Source: JBHYDC01 sp051861205
GTDB lineage: Bacteria > Pseudomonadota > Alphaproteobacteria > Rhizobiales > Pleomorphomonadaceae
NCBI GenBank assembly: GCA_051861205.1
Contig: JBHYDC010000023.1
Coordinates: forward strand, 1-61,282
DNA length: 61,282 nt
Direction: 5' to 3'
Shown here one piece after another: positions 26,861 through 36,471 of this stretch. A program made the position numbers and the translations under genes. The notes under the pieces were generated by a model. The model saw nothing but the letters and a program-made list of their open reading frames with translations. It made no database searches and was not told where the DNA came from. How positions within the stretch are numbered: the stretch's first letter is position 1; every line of letters starts with the position of its first letter.

Positions 26861-27523
26861 TCAGCCGAGCGGAACTTGAAACCAGGCAAAGGCCACAAGC
26901 CCGATCACCCCAGCCGCGATTCCAAGCAAAAATGCGGTGAGAACCGAACCACCTCTTGCTCTCGTCTCAGTGGGCACCACCGTTGCTGACGGCGGGTTAG
27001 CCTCGGAAGGCTGCGGCTCGGGCATCTGCGCTTCGCCGGCAGGGTCCGCGATCTCGGATCGACGCATCGTCACCGCATCGCGCATCCGCTTCAGCAGCAG
27101 GTCCGTTTCCAGCGCCCGGTCGCGTTCCACGATCCGCTCGGCGATGTAATCGGTCACGGCATCAGCGACGGCGGCCAGATCCGCCGTTTCGCGGATGACG
27201 ACCCGTCCAAGCCGGGTATCCTTCAGGAACCGGTAAGTCCGCCTGTCTCGCCCGATGATCACATGCGTGGTCGGGTCGATCCAAAGGCGCGGAGGCATGC
27301 CGCCGCTCACCTGACAGAGGAAGAAATCGTCGTCCGGGGGAATTTCGCCGAACACGCCGGACAAATCGTCCGCAAGCATGTCAAGCCGCGCTCTTTCCGC
27401 GTCGTGAAGATCGGCGAACGCATCCGTACGTTCCGCCTCGGAAATCCGCACCCGGCGGACGGCGTCGGAAAGGCGGCGGACCTTCGGGCCGTCTCCACCC
27501 TGCTCAATGCGCGCCTCGCTCAT
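26861..27523 (-). CDS. tail-anchored protein of unknown function
   Basis: 220 residues. Residues 1-150 are soluble and charged, with a strand-rich centre ('PPRLWIDPTTHVIIGRDRRTYRFLKDTRLG'). A helical region follows, then a Pro/Glu-rich linker (about 160-190) and one C-terminal membrane helix ('VLTAFLLGIAAGVIGLVAFAWF'). The layout predicts a cytoplasmic domain held on the inner membrane by its tail. I recognise it only as a type of hypothetical protein seen in rhizobia-like genomes. Confidence 0.72.
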   Translation of the reverse strand: MSEARIEQGGDGPKVRRLSDAVRRVRISEAERTDAFADLHDAERARLDMLADDLSGVFGEIPPDDDFFLCQVSGGMPPRLWIDPTTHVIIGRDRRTYRFLKDTRLGRVVIRETADLAAVADAVTDYIAERIVERDRALETDLLLKRMRDAVTMRRSEIADPAGEAQMPEPQPSEANPPSATVVPTETRARGGSVLTAFLLGIAAGVIGLVAFAWFQVPLG

Positions 27524-27711
27524 CGTTCTCGTACTCCAATAAAGCGCCGGCGCCTTCGGATAGGCATCCGACTCCGGCAGCTTGATGGTTTACGATAGAT
27601 TAACGCGACAATAATGGCAAAGGAGACTGTGAGACTAACAATGCATCGGCAATTCCACAAAATGCGCCGGTGTAGTTAACGAGGGCGCATCCATTTTGGA
27701 GAGAGCCGGAA

Positions 27712-28497
27712 CTAGCCAGCGACGAAGGCCGCCGCGCCCTTGCGACCACCGATGAGATTGAAGCACTCTTGGCGGGTCACGGCGATAAGCGTGGATACCT
27801 CCGTCTGCGCCCGCTCACTGTCTTGCGCTTGGATGGCAGCGAAGATGGCGGACTGGAGACTGGTGCTCGTCGCATATCCGCCACCAGCAGCATCATCCAT
27901 GGCATTCGCCCGCTCTGAAGATGTCAACGCTTCACCGTAAAAGCGAAGCGAGCCTTCCGTGAGCGCTCCGATGCTGCGAAACAACGGATTGTCCGATGCA
28001 TCCAACATCGCGAAATGAAAGCCAATGTGGGCGTTGACCAGAACATCTCTGTTCGAATTCCCGCGCGACAAAGTCTGGAGGGCGCCGGACATCGTCCTGA
28101 GATGGCGGTCCGTCCGGTTGCGCCCCGCAGCGGCCGCCGCTTGCGGTTCTATGATGGCGCGCACGTCGAACAGAGCGGTCAGAAAGGCCGCGTCCACGCG
28201 GTCCGTGAGATGCCAGGAGAGCACGTCCGGGTCCAGCAGGTTCCAGTCGCCACGGCTACGCACCCTGGTCCCGATTTTCGGGCGAGACGTGGTCAGACCC
28301 TTAGCGGCAAGGATGCGGAAGGCTTCGCGAACAGCGGTTCTGGACACTCCATAGCGATCGGCCAAGGCGATCTCAGTGGGAAGAAGATCGGCTTCCTTAT
28401 ACTCGCCTTGAACGATTTGAGCACCCACATCATGGGCGATCCGCTCGTGGAGATTGCGACGCGCGCGGCCGCTGGACAAGTCATTATATATATACAT
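27712..28497 (-). CDS. FadR-type GntR transcription regulator
   Basis: 261 residues. The N-terminal winged helix is at about residues 15-80, with 'LLPTEIALADRYGVSRTAVREAFRILAAKGL' containing the GntR signature. It is followed by an all-helical FCD ligand-binding domain whose His residues in 'VNAHIGFHFAMLDASDN' fit the metal/ligand site. FCD regulators usually respond to sugar acids or other organic acids. It lies upstream of no other minus-strand gene it could be coupled to, and next to the sugar region, which it may control. Confidence 0.88.
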   Translation of the reverse strand: MYIYNDLSSGRARRNLHERIAHDVGAQIVQGEYKEADLLPTEIALADRYGVSRTAVREAFRILAAKGLTTSRPKIGTRVRSRGDWNLLDPDVLSWHLTDRVDAAFLTALFDVRAIIEPQAAAAAGRNRTDRHLRTMSGALQTLSRGNSNRDVLVNAHIGFHFAMLDASDNPLFRSIGALTEGSLRFYGEALTSSERANAMDDAAGGGYATSTSLQSAIFAAIQAQDSERAQTEVSTLIAVTRQECFNLIGGRKGAAAFVAG

Positions 28498-28792
28498 ATA
28501 ACTTCATCTCATTAGACCAGCCGGTCGGGCGCAAAAACGCTAATGTCGATTATTGGATCCATCGCTAAACCCGAACCAATCGTTCCGAATGGTAAATAAT
28601 TCATCTATAGCAAAACAAACTTCTTTACCATTGTTTACATCGCAATTTTTGCCGAAACCGCGAAGTGCGCGACCAAGCGCGAAAGCTCCTTAAATCGAAG
28701 GATATGGACGCATCTGTTCGCGCCTCCGCTTGCCCGACGGGCAAAACACGGGCTGATATCTGACGGAAATCGAAAGGGATCGCGCCGGCTCG

Positions 28793-29803
28793 TTACCGCA
28801 GCGTGACCCATGTTCCGGTCTCGGCGGACGCGAAAAGCGCGTCGAGCGCACGCATCATGAGTGCGGCGTCCTTCACTCCATAGGGCAGCGGCTCCACCCC
28901 GCGCACCGCCTTAGCGAAGGCCTCGCCCTGTTTGGCATACTGATCAGCCGCTGGAATCCGGATCGTCTCGATCGCGGCGTCGCCGAGCGCCTTGCCCGTA
29001 TCCACCCGGATGATGCTGTCCTCGGACGGCGGCTGGTTGAACGGGATCATCACTTCAACGCGCCCGAGCGTGCCGCATACGATGACGCGCTGGTGCGGCA
29101 CGCACTGCGTTCCAACGGTGAATGTGAGGTGCCGCCCGTTGCCGAAGTCCATCAGGGCGCTCGTCAGCCGGTCGGTTCCAAAAGCGGGATCGCGCTCGAC
29201 CAGCGCCACCACGCGAAGCGGGTCGGCATCGAGCACGAAACGCGACACGACGATGGGATAACAGCCGATATCGAGAGCAGCGCCCCCGCCGTTCTCCGGC
29301 TTGTTGCGGATGTTCGTCGGATCCGACAGCGCGTAGGAGAACCAGCATTGCACCCCGACAGGCGTGCCGATCCGGCCGGAGCGGACGATATCGCGCACTG
29401 CGATCCATTGCGGATGAAACCGCACCATGAAGGCTTCGAGATAAACGATGCCGGCCGGTATGGCCGCAAGCCGCGCCGCATCCGCCGCGTTCATCGCCGA
29501 CGGCTTCTCGCAGAGCACATGCTTGCCCGCTTGCGCCGCCGCCAGCGAAAGATCCACATGGCTGTCGTTGGGCGTGGGAATATAGACCGCCTCCACCTCC
29601 GGATCGGCAAGCAGCGCCTCATAGGAGCCGTAGGCCTTGGGAATGCCGAGCTTCGCCGCCGTTTCCTTGGCCTTGGCTTCGTCGCGCGAGGCAATCGCAA
29701 CAACCTCGACAAGCGGTGTGGACTGCAGGCCGGGGATCACCTTCTCACGGCCGATCTTAGCTGTGGAGATGATGCCGATTCGAAGCGGGCGGATGTCGGA
29801 CAT
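28793..29803 (-). CDS. Gfo/Idh/MocA family sugar dehydrogenase
   Basis: 336 residues, starting at MSDIRPLRIGIISTAKIG; the 38 extra upstream residues are rejected because the NAD(P)-binding fold begins here. 'RIGIISTAKIGREKVIPGL' is the nucleotide-binding strand-turn, and 'HVLCEKPSAMN' (residues about 92-102) is the family's EKP motif with the conserved Lys. It lies 126 bases downstream of frcA on the same strand, so it probably works on the imported sugar or a product of it. Confidence 0.9.
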   Translation of the reverse strand: MSDIRPLRIGIISTAKIGREKVIPGLQSTPLVEVVAIASRDEAKAKETAAKLGIPKAYGSYEALLADPEVEAVYIPTPNDSHVDLSLAAAQAGKHVLCEKPSAMNAADAARLAAIPAGIVYLEAFMVRFHPQWIAVRDIVRSGRIGTPVGVQCWFSYALSDPTNIRNKPENGGGAALDIGCYPIVVSRFVLDADPLRVVALVERDPAFGTDRLTSALMDFGNGRHLTFTVGTQCVPHQRVIVCGTLGRVEVMIPFNQPPSEDSIIRVDTGKALGDAAIETIRIPAADQYAKQGEAFAKAVRGVEPLPYGVKDAALMMRALDALFASAETGTWVTLR

Positions 29804-29929
29804 GTCGAAAACTCTCGCTAACGAAAGGGATGGGGCGTGCAAGGTGTGGGGCTTCTCAAACCGCAATAGGCGAAAGGCGCCGGCGGATAATCCACCCGCG
29901 CCTCGACCGCCCGCCACATGAAGACCGTA

Positions 29930-30711
<782 letters not shown>

Positions 30712-30712
<1 letters not shown>

Positions 30713-31773
30713 TAGCCGCTGACCTTTCTGATCCACTGGTCGATCGCGACCGCGGCGATGATGAGCACGCCGATGAGGAGGTAGGTCCACTGCGGGTCCG
30801 TACCGACCAGCCGAAGGCCGAGCGAGAACACGCCGACGATCAGCGCCCCGAACATCATACCGAGGATGGAACCTCGCCCGCCGAAGAGCGAGATGCCACC
30901 GATCACCACCGCGGTGATGGATTCGATGTTGGCGAATTGCCCCGCTGTGGGCGACACCGAGCCGATGCGGCCGATCAGCGCCCAGCCCGCGAGTGCGCAG
31001 ATGATACCCGCCAACGTGTAGACGCTGACGAGCATGCGGTTCACCCGCACGCCGGAAAGCTCCGCTGCGTCAGGATCGTCGCCGATGGCATAGAGATGCC
31101 GCCCCCACGCAGTATGGTTCAGCACATACCAAAGCAGCGCGACAAGTAGCACCATCGCGATGACGCCGTAGGTGAACACGGCGCTACCGACGCGGAAACT
31201 GGAACCGAAGAACTGGAGAAGCGGCGCCTGCGCCTCAATATCCTGGCCGCGAATGGTTTCGTTGGCCGAATAAAGGAAATTGGTCGCAAGAATGATCTGC
31301 CACGTGCCCAGCGTCACGATGAACGGCGGCAGCTTCATGAAAGCCACCAGCCAGCCGTTCAGCGCCCCGCAAAGAGCGCCCACGCTGAAACCGCCGAGAA
31401 TGGCGACCGGCGGCGGCAAGCCGTAGCGGAAGGACAGCGTACCCATCACCACCGATGACAGCACCATTATCGCGCCGACGGAAAGATCGATGCCGGCCGT
31501 CAGGATCACCAGGGTCTGCGCCGCACCGATGATGCCGACGATCGCGACCTGCTGAAGAATGAGCGTGAGGGAAAAAGCCGAGAAGAACTTGTCGCCAACG
31601 ACGACGCCGAAGCCGATCAGCGAAAGGATGAGCACGATCAACGGTACGGCGGCCGGATTTCCGTGCAGATAATGCTGCGCCGCTTGGATGGGCGTTCGCG
31701 CGTGATGGTCGAATGAGACGACCGACGCGTCGCTCTTGTCGAGAACTTTCTCGAACTCTTGCGCGCTGCTCAT
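30712..31773 (-). CDS. frcC: sugar ABC transporter permease, FrcC-like
   Basis: 353 residues with about ten hydrophobic segments, of the CUT2/RbsC permease type. Recognisable stretches are 'LVILTAGIDLSVGAIMVLSSVVMGTL' (seen in pieces) and 'GGISLFGGRGSILGMMFGALIVG', the conserved permease loop that contacts the ATPase. The N-terminal 'ARTPIQAAQHYLHGNPAAVPLIVLI' region matches the FrcC style. It follows frcB by 106 bases that contain a hairpin, and overlaps frcA by one base. Confidence 0.93.
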
Positions 31774-31820
31774 GGCGGCTTCCCTCCCTCGACGCCCCCG
31801 ACGCCGTATGTCGTTTTATT

Positions 31821-31846
31821 GAGGAGCAGCCTAAAGGCTGCCCCTC
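31821..31846 (-). promoter_or_regulatory. intercistronic hairpin between frcB and frcC
   Basis: GAGGAGCAGCC (31821-31831) pairs with GGCTGCCCCTC (31836-31846) with one mismatch and a 4-base loop. On the minus strand there is no T-run after it. Such hairpins often protect the upstream binding-protein message and lower permease expression. Confidence 0.6.
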
Positions 31847-31879
31847 GTCTTGTCTTCCAGTTTCAAGAGGTTGAGGCGA

Positions 31880-32914
31880 TCAGCCCCAGCACTTCTCAAG
31901 GCCGGTCTTGACGTCGATCGACTCGACGCCGGCAGCCGGCTTGTCGGTGACTAGCGCGACGCCGGTGTCAAAGAAGTCCTTGCCTTCGGTCGGAGCCGGC
32001 TTTTCGCCCGTGTCCGCCCACTTCTTGATCGCTTCGACGCCGAGCGAGGCCATCAGCAGCGGGTACTGCTGCGAGGTGGCACCGATCACGCCGTCCTGCA
32101 CGTTCTTCACGCCCGGGCAACCACCGTCGACCGAAACAATCAGCACGTTCTTTTCCATGCCGACAGCCTTGAGGGCTTCGTAGGCGCCGGCAGCGGCCGG
32201 CTCGTTGATGGTGTGAACGACGTTGATGCCGGGATCCTTCTGGAGAAGGTTTTCCATGGCCTTACGGCCGCCTTCTTCATTGCCGTTGGTCACGTCGTGA
32301 CCGACGATGCGCGCATCGTCCTCGTCGCCGATCACGGCCTGGTTCTTCACGTCGATGCCAAAGCCCAGCATGAAGCCCTGATTGCGCAGCACGTCCACGG
32401 TGGGCTGCGACGGCGTCAGGTTCAGGAAGGCGATCTTGGCGTCCTTGGCGGCGTCGCCGAGGGAAGCGGCGGCCCACTGACCGATCAGCTTGCCGGCGAG
32501 CAGGTTGTCGGTGGCAAACGTCGCGTCGGCGCTGTCGGCTGGCTCAAGCGGGGTGTCGAGAGCGATCACGAGAATGCCCGCGTCACGCGCCTTCTGCACA
32601 GCCGGGACGATGCCCTTGGTGTCCGAAGCGGTGATCAGAATGCCCTTGGCGCCGTCGGCGATGCAGGTTTCGATGGCCGCGACCTGGCTCTCGCTGTCGC
32701 CGTCGATCTTGCCCGCATAGGTCTTGAGCGTCACGCCAAGCTCGGCCGCCTTGGCGGTCGCGCCTTCCTTCATCTTCACGAAGAAGGGGTTGGTGTCGGT
32801 TTTGGTGATGAGGCAGGCGCCCACATCGGCCGCAAGCGCGGGTGCTGCGCCAAGCGCGGCAAAAGCGGCGCATGTGAATAGCGCCGTCCGGAGACGGTTG
32901 CTAACGATCTTCAT
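31880..32914 (-). CDS. frcB: periplasmic sugar-binding protein, FrcB-like
   Basis: 344 residues. The start is placed at MKIVSNRLRTALF after a GGAGG ribosome site, with a Sec signal peptide ending 'APALAAD'. The mature sequence is very close to rhizobial FrcB: 'ACLITKTDTNPFFVKMKEGA', 'LKTYAGKIDGDSESQVAAIE', 'ALDTPLEP', 'HTINEPAAAGAYEALKAVG', 'SVDGGCPGVKNV', ending 'LEKCWG'. FrcB captures fructose (also ribose and mannose in Sinorhizobium). First gene of frcBCA and divergent from the ROK regulator. Confidence 0.94.
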   Translation of the reverse strand: MKIVSNRLRTALFTCAAFAALGAAPALAADVGACLITKTDTNPFFVKMKEGATAKAAELGVTLKTYAGKIDGDSESQVAAIETCIADGAKGILITASDTKGIVPAVQKARDAGILVIALDTPLEPADSADATFATDNLLAGKLIGQWAAASLGDAAKDAKIAFLNLTPSQPTVDVLRNQGFMLGFGIDVKNQAVIGDEDDARIVGHDVTNGNEEGGRKAMENLLQKDPGINVVHTINEPAAAGAYEALKAVGMEKNVLIVSVDGGCPGVKNVQDGVIGATSQQYPLLMASLGVEAIKKWADTGEKPAPTEGKDFFDTGVALVTDKPAAGVESIDVKTGLEKCWG

Positions 32915-33181
32915 TATTGTCCTCCCACGAATATGATTCCAAGTTCGCCCGGTTCGACCGAGCGTAACCATTGAGGCCCACCCTCCTCCGAAGGTCATGC
33001 CTATTCTATCGCTCGCACGGGTCCTGATCCCTGTCAATAAGTAAGCCGGACTGATTTAAGGATTGACTCGACCATCACCGCTCCTTCATCGTTTAAATCG
33101 ACGAACGGACCCTCAAAAATGGGGTCGCCAGCAGCTCTCGCGGTTGCTAGGCGGAAGATCCGGAGTCGGGGAGAGACGGTA

Positions 33182-34393
33182 ATGACAACGAGCGACGGGC
33201 GTATCCACGCCGTCGATCTCGATCGCGGCACGAACCAGAACAGGGTCCGCCTCTACAACGAGCGGCTCGTGCTGTCTTTGGTGCGGCGCAACGCTATACC
33301 GAAGGCGGATATCGCTCGCCTCACGGGTCTGTCTGCCCAAACCATCTCCGTGATCGTGAAGCAGCTCGAAGCGGACGGTCTGGTCCGCAAGGAAAAGCCG
33401 CTGCGTGGGCGCGTCGGGCAACCCTCGGTGCCGTTCTCGCTCAACCCGGACGGCGCCTACGCGATCGGCCTCAAGATCGGCCGCCGCAGCGCGGATTTGA
33501 TCCTGATCGATTTTCTCGGCCACATCCGCCAGAAGCTGCACACCACCTATCCCTATCCCGAGCCGGCGCCGCTGAAGGCCTTTGTGACGGACGGCATACA
33601 CCGCTTGATAGCCTCTCTGACCGCGCAAGAGCAGACGCGGATCGCCGGTCTCGGTATCGCGTCGCCATCGGAGCTATGGAACTGGGCCTATGAGGTTGGC
33701 GGCCCGCCGGGCGTACTCGACATCTGGCGCACGACGGACATCCGGGCCGAATTGGCGGACTTGATCCCCTGGCCGGTTTACCTATGCAACGACGCGACTG
33801 CCGCCTGCGCGGCGGAACTTGTCTTCAGCCACAACGCGGACTTGCGCGATTTTCTCTACTTCTTCGTGGGCTCCTTCATCGGCGGCGGCATCGTGATCAA
33901 CGGAGCGCTGGTGCCGGGGCGCGGGGGGAACGCAGGGGCGATCGGCTCGCTGCCGGTTCCCGCCGAGGGCGGCGGAGTGCAGCAGCTCATTCGTCAGGCT
34001 TCGCTCTACCGCCTCGAAAGCCGGCTGATCGCGGCAGGCAAGGAGGCCGGCTGGCTCTGGAACGATCCGGACGCTTGGGACGCTGCCGGCAGCGAACTTG
34101 ACGACTGGATCGCCGGGGCCGCCGAAGGCATAGCCTATGCCGCGACCGCCGCGACCGCCGTCTATGATTTTCCCGCCGTGGTCATCGACGGATCCTTCCC
34201 CGCGTCGGTACGCGAACAATTGGTCGCGGCGGTTGCCGCTGCCATCAACCAGCACGACCGGCAGGGCCTGTCCCCCGTGACCATCCTACCGGGCTCGATC
34301 GGGTCCGCCGCGCGCGAGATCGGCGGGGCCAGCCTGCCCCTCTTCGCCAACTTCGCCATGGACCGCGAAGTTTTGTTCAAGGAGACCGCGTAA
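33182..34393 (+). CDS. ROK family repressor, FrcR-like
   Basis: 403 residues, starting at MTTSDGRIHAVDL after a GGGGAGAGACGG ribosome site. The N-terminal MarR-type winged helix is at about residues 22-80 ('IPKADIARLTGLSAQTISVIVKQ'). It is followed by a ROK sugar-kinase-like domain with 'ICNDATAAC'-type strands ('YLCNDATAACAAELV') and 'GRGGNAGAIGSLPV'. It is divergent from frcB, so it probably represses frcBCA and responds to the imported sugar. The stop overlaps the mutarotase start by one base. Confidence 0.9.
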   Translation: MTTSDGRIHAVDLDRGTNQNRVRLYNERLVLSLVRRNAIPKADIARLTGLSAQTISVIVKQLEADGLVRKEKPLRGRVGQPSVPFSLNPDGAYAIGLKIGRRSADLILIDFLGHIRQKLHTTYPYPEPAPLKAFVTDGIHRLIASLTAQEQTRIAGLGIASPSELWNWAYEVGGPPGVLDIWRTTDIRAELADLIPWPVYLCNDATAACAAELVFSHNADLRDFLYFFVGSFIGGGIVINGALVPGRGGNAGAIGSLPVPAEGGGVQQLIRQASLYRLESRLIAAGKEAGWLWNDPDAWDAAGSELDDWIAGAAEGIAYAATAATAVYDFPAVVIDGSFPASVREQLVAAVAAAINQHDRQGLSPVTILPGSIGSAAREIGGASLPLFANFAMDREVLFKETA

Positions 34394-34821
34394 TGCTCAA
34401 AGGCGTCGACCCTCGTCTTGGCCCGGATCTGCTCCGGTCCTTGCGGGCCATGGGCCACGGGGACGAAATCGCCATCGTGGACGGCAATTATCCCGCCGAA
34501 GCGCACGCGCGCCGCCTGATCCGGGCCGACGGCCTGGATGCCGTCGCCATCGCGGACGCCGTTCTTTCGGTCATGCCGCTGGACGAGATGGTGCCCGCCG
34601 CGGCTTTCCGCCCCGGCATCGCCGGCGCACCCGACCGCCGCGAGCCGATCTTCGACGACTTCGACGCGGTGGTGGGGCGCCATGCGCCGGGCCACGACGT
34701 GCACCCGCTGCACGGCGAGGCTTTCTACGACCGCGTGCGCGACGCCTATGCCGTGGTCGCAACCACCGAATCCCGCCTTTATGGCAACATCATCTTGAGA
34801 AAAGGCGTGATCAAGCCGTGA
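34393..34821 (+). CDS. RbsD/FucU family sugar mutarotase
   Basis: 142 residues. 'LRAMGHGDEIAIVDGNYPAE' (residues about 17-36) carries the catalytic His and Asp of the family. The C-terminal 'AFYDRVRDAYAVVATTESRL' followed by 'YGNIILRKGVI' is much closer to FucU (L-fucose mutarotase) than to RbsD. It interconverts anomers, supplying the form used by the next enzyme. It overlaps the ROK gene by one base (TAATG) and the SDR gene by four (GTGA), so all three are translationally coupled. Confidence 0.9.
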   Translation: MLKGVDPRLGPDLLRSLRAMGHGDEIAIVDGNYPAEAHARRLIRADGLDAVAIADAVLSVMPLDEMVPAAAFRPGIAGAPDRREPIFDDFDAVVGRHAPGHDVHPLHGEAFYDRVRDAYAVVATTESRLYGNIILRKGVIKP

Positions 34822-35597
34822 GCCGAAACTTCGCACCCGCCGTTCGCTACGACAGTCTTTCCGGCCGCTCCGTGTTGATTTCAGGCGGCGGCTCGGGCAT
34901 CGGCGCGTCCATCGTGCGCGCCTTCGCCGGGCAAGGCTGCAAGGTGGCCTTCGTCGATCTGGCGACCGGACCGTCGGCAGCGCTCGCGGCCGAACTCAAC
35001 CAAGCAGGCGACATTGTCCGATTCCTGCCCTGCGACGTCACCGATACGCCCGCTCTCGACGCAGCGATCGCAGAGGCCGCACGGGCGCACGGGCCCGTCA
35101 CGGTTCTCGTCAACAATGCCGCACTCGACGACCGGCACGACTTCGCCGACGTTACGCCCGATGACTTCGACGCGAAGATCGCCGTCAACCTGCGCCACCA
35201 CTTCTTCGCCGCTAAGGCCGTCGCACCGATGATGAAGGCAGCGGGCGGCGGGTCGATCATCAATCTCGGTTCGATTTCCTGGCGCATTGCGTCGGCCAAC
35301 ATGCCGGTCTACGTCACGGCCAAAGCGGGCATCGAGGGTCTGACGCGCGGCCTTGCCCGCGACCTTGGCCCGGACGACATCCGCGTCAACTGCATCGCCC
35401 CAGGCTGGATCCTGACCGAGCGGCAGAGAGCGCTGTGGTATAGCCCCGAGGCGGCCGTAAAGCTCATGCAGGATCAGTGTCTGAAGCGAGAACTTCATCC
35501 CAACGAGATCGCCAAATTTGCCCTTTTCCTCGCCTCCAGCGAAGCCAGCGCCTGCACCGCGCAAACCTTCATCGTGGACGGCGGATGGGTGCACTGA
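34818..35597 (+). CDS. SDR family sugar dehydrogenase
   Basis: 259 residues with a GTG start inside the mutarotase stop (GTGA). Classical SDR motifs are present: 'ISGGGSGIGASI' (residues about 20-31) for NAD(P), 'VNNAALDD', the catalytic Ser in 'NLGSISW', and 'YVTAKAGIEG' with Tyr and Lys. The C-terminus 'FIVDGGWVH' is standard. Coupling to a mutarotase suggests it oxidises an aldose at C1 to a lactone. Its stop is immediately followed by the stop of the convergent glycosyltransferase. Confidence 0.9.
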   Translation: MSRNFAPAVRYDSLSGRSVLISGGGSGIGASIVRAFAGQGCKVAFVDLATGPSAALAAELNQAGDIVRFLPCDVTDTPALDAAIAEAARAHGPVTVLVNNAALDDRHDFADVTPDDFDAKIAVNLRHHFFAAKAVAPMMKAAGGGSIINLGSISWRIASANMPVYVTAKAGIEGLTRGLARDLGPDDIRVNCIAPGWILTERQRALWYSPEAAVKLMQDQCLKRELHPNEIAKFALFLASSEASACTAQTFIVDGGWVH

Positions 35598-36386
35598 TCA
35601 CGGCATGTACAACTTCGACCCTAATTGAGTGACCGGATCCTTCTGCGCGACGGCCGGCGGATCGCTCATGTAGCGCGTGACGAATTCGAGCATGTTGCGG
35701 CCCTGAAAATCGCCCCACTCGGCTTTCAAGGCGTCCTTCTTGACTTGGCTGACCTTGCCTTCGGGGCCGAGATAGCCGTGCAGAACCGGAACGTCGATGA
35801 AGAGTTGGCGCCAGCCGTAGTGGCGATATCGCATCACCATGTCGGCATCTTCCCAATAGGCGGGTAGATAGATTTCATCGAACAAGCCGTGCGCCTTCGC
35901 GGCAGCGGCCCGGATGATCGCAACGGCCCCTGTCACGAACATGAAATCTCCGGACCTCATTTCCGCTTGGGTCGCCGGGTTGAACGACGCGTTGGCATAT
36001 TTGTAGGCGAACGGACCGCCGATCGCCGCATCGGGGTTGGCTTCCATCGCGCTGACCATAAGGTTGGCCCAGCCCGGCTCACAGAATAGGGCGTCGCTGT
36101 TCACCGTGATGAAATAGTCGAACGGCCCCATCGCGAGCGCCGCCTTATAGGTGAAGTTATGCCCCGGGCCGTAGCCCATATTGCGGCTGGACATCAACGC
36201 GGTCGCGTTCTTTCGATTGCCGACATACTCCCGAATGAACGACTTGGTGTCCTCGCCCGAACCCTGATCCAGGATCATCAGATGCGTGTTTTCGCCGGCA
36301 ACCGCCCAATCCAAATTGAGCAGCAGGTTGCGCGTATAAATTAGGCTGTCCCAGGAGAGCAGGCTCAGGATCGTCCGCGGCTTCAT
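35598..36386 (-). CDS. family 2 glycosyltransferase
   Basis: 262 residues, no membrane helix. GT2-type features are 'MILDQGSGEDT' (first nucleotide-binding loop), 'NMGYGPGHNFTYKAA', 'YFITVNSDALF' (DxD-like site, about residues 90-100), 'FVTGAVAIIRAAA' and 'YWEDADMVMRYRHYGWR' (catalytic-base region), as in rhamnosyltransferase-like enzymes. The sugar and acceptor are unknown. It sits alone between the SDR and fructokinase genes and seems unrelated to sugar import; a perfect palindrome lies 45 bases upstream of its start. Confidence 0.85.
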   Translation of the reverse strand: MKPRTILSLLSWDSLIYTRNLLLNLDWAVAGENTHLMILDQGSGEDTKSFIREYVGNRKNATALMSSRNMGYGPGHNFTYKAALAMGPFDYFITVNSDALFCEPGWANLMVSAMEANPDAAIGGPFAYKYANASFNPATQAEMRSGDFMFVTGAVAIIRAAAAKAHGLFDEIYLPAYWEDADMVMRYRHYGWRQLFIDVPVLHGYLGPEGKVSQVKKDALKAEWGDFQGRNMLEFVTRYMSDPPAVAQKDPVTQLGSKLYMP

Positions 36387-36430
36387 GCAGCACCTACAAT
36401 CTAAGAAGATCGCAAGTGTGCACCCCCGTC

Positions 36431-36447
36431 GTTAACCCCGGGTTAAC
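36431..36447. repeat. perfect inverted repeat, possible operator
   Basis: GTTAACC (36431-36437), CCG, GGTTAAC (36441-36447). It lies between the fructokinase stop (36472) and the glycosyltransferase start (36386), both on the minus strand. No T-run follows, so it looks more like a protein-binding site than a terminator. Confidence 0.5.
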
Positions 36448-36471
36448 CATAACGGTCGAGTTGCCCCATGG

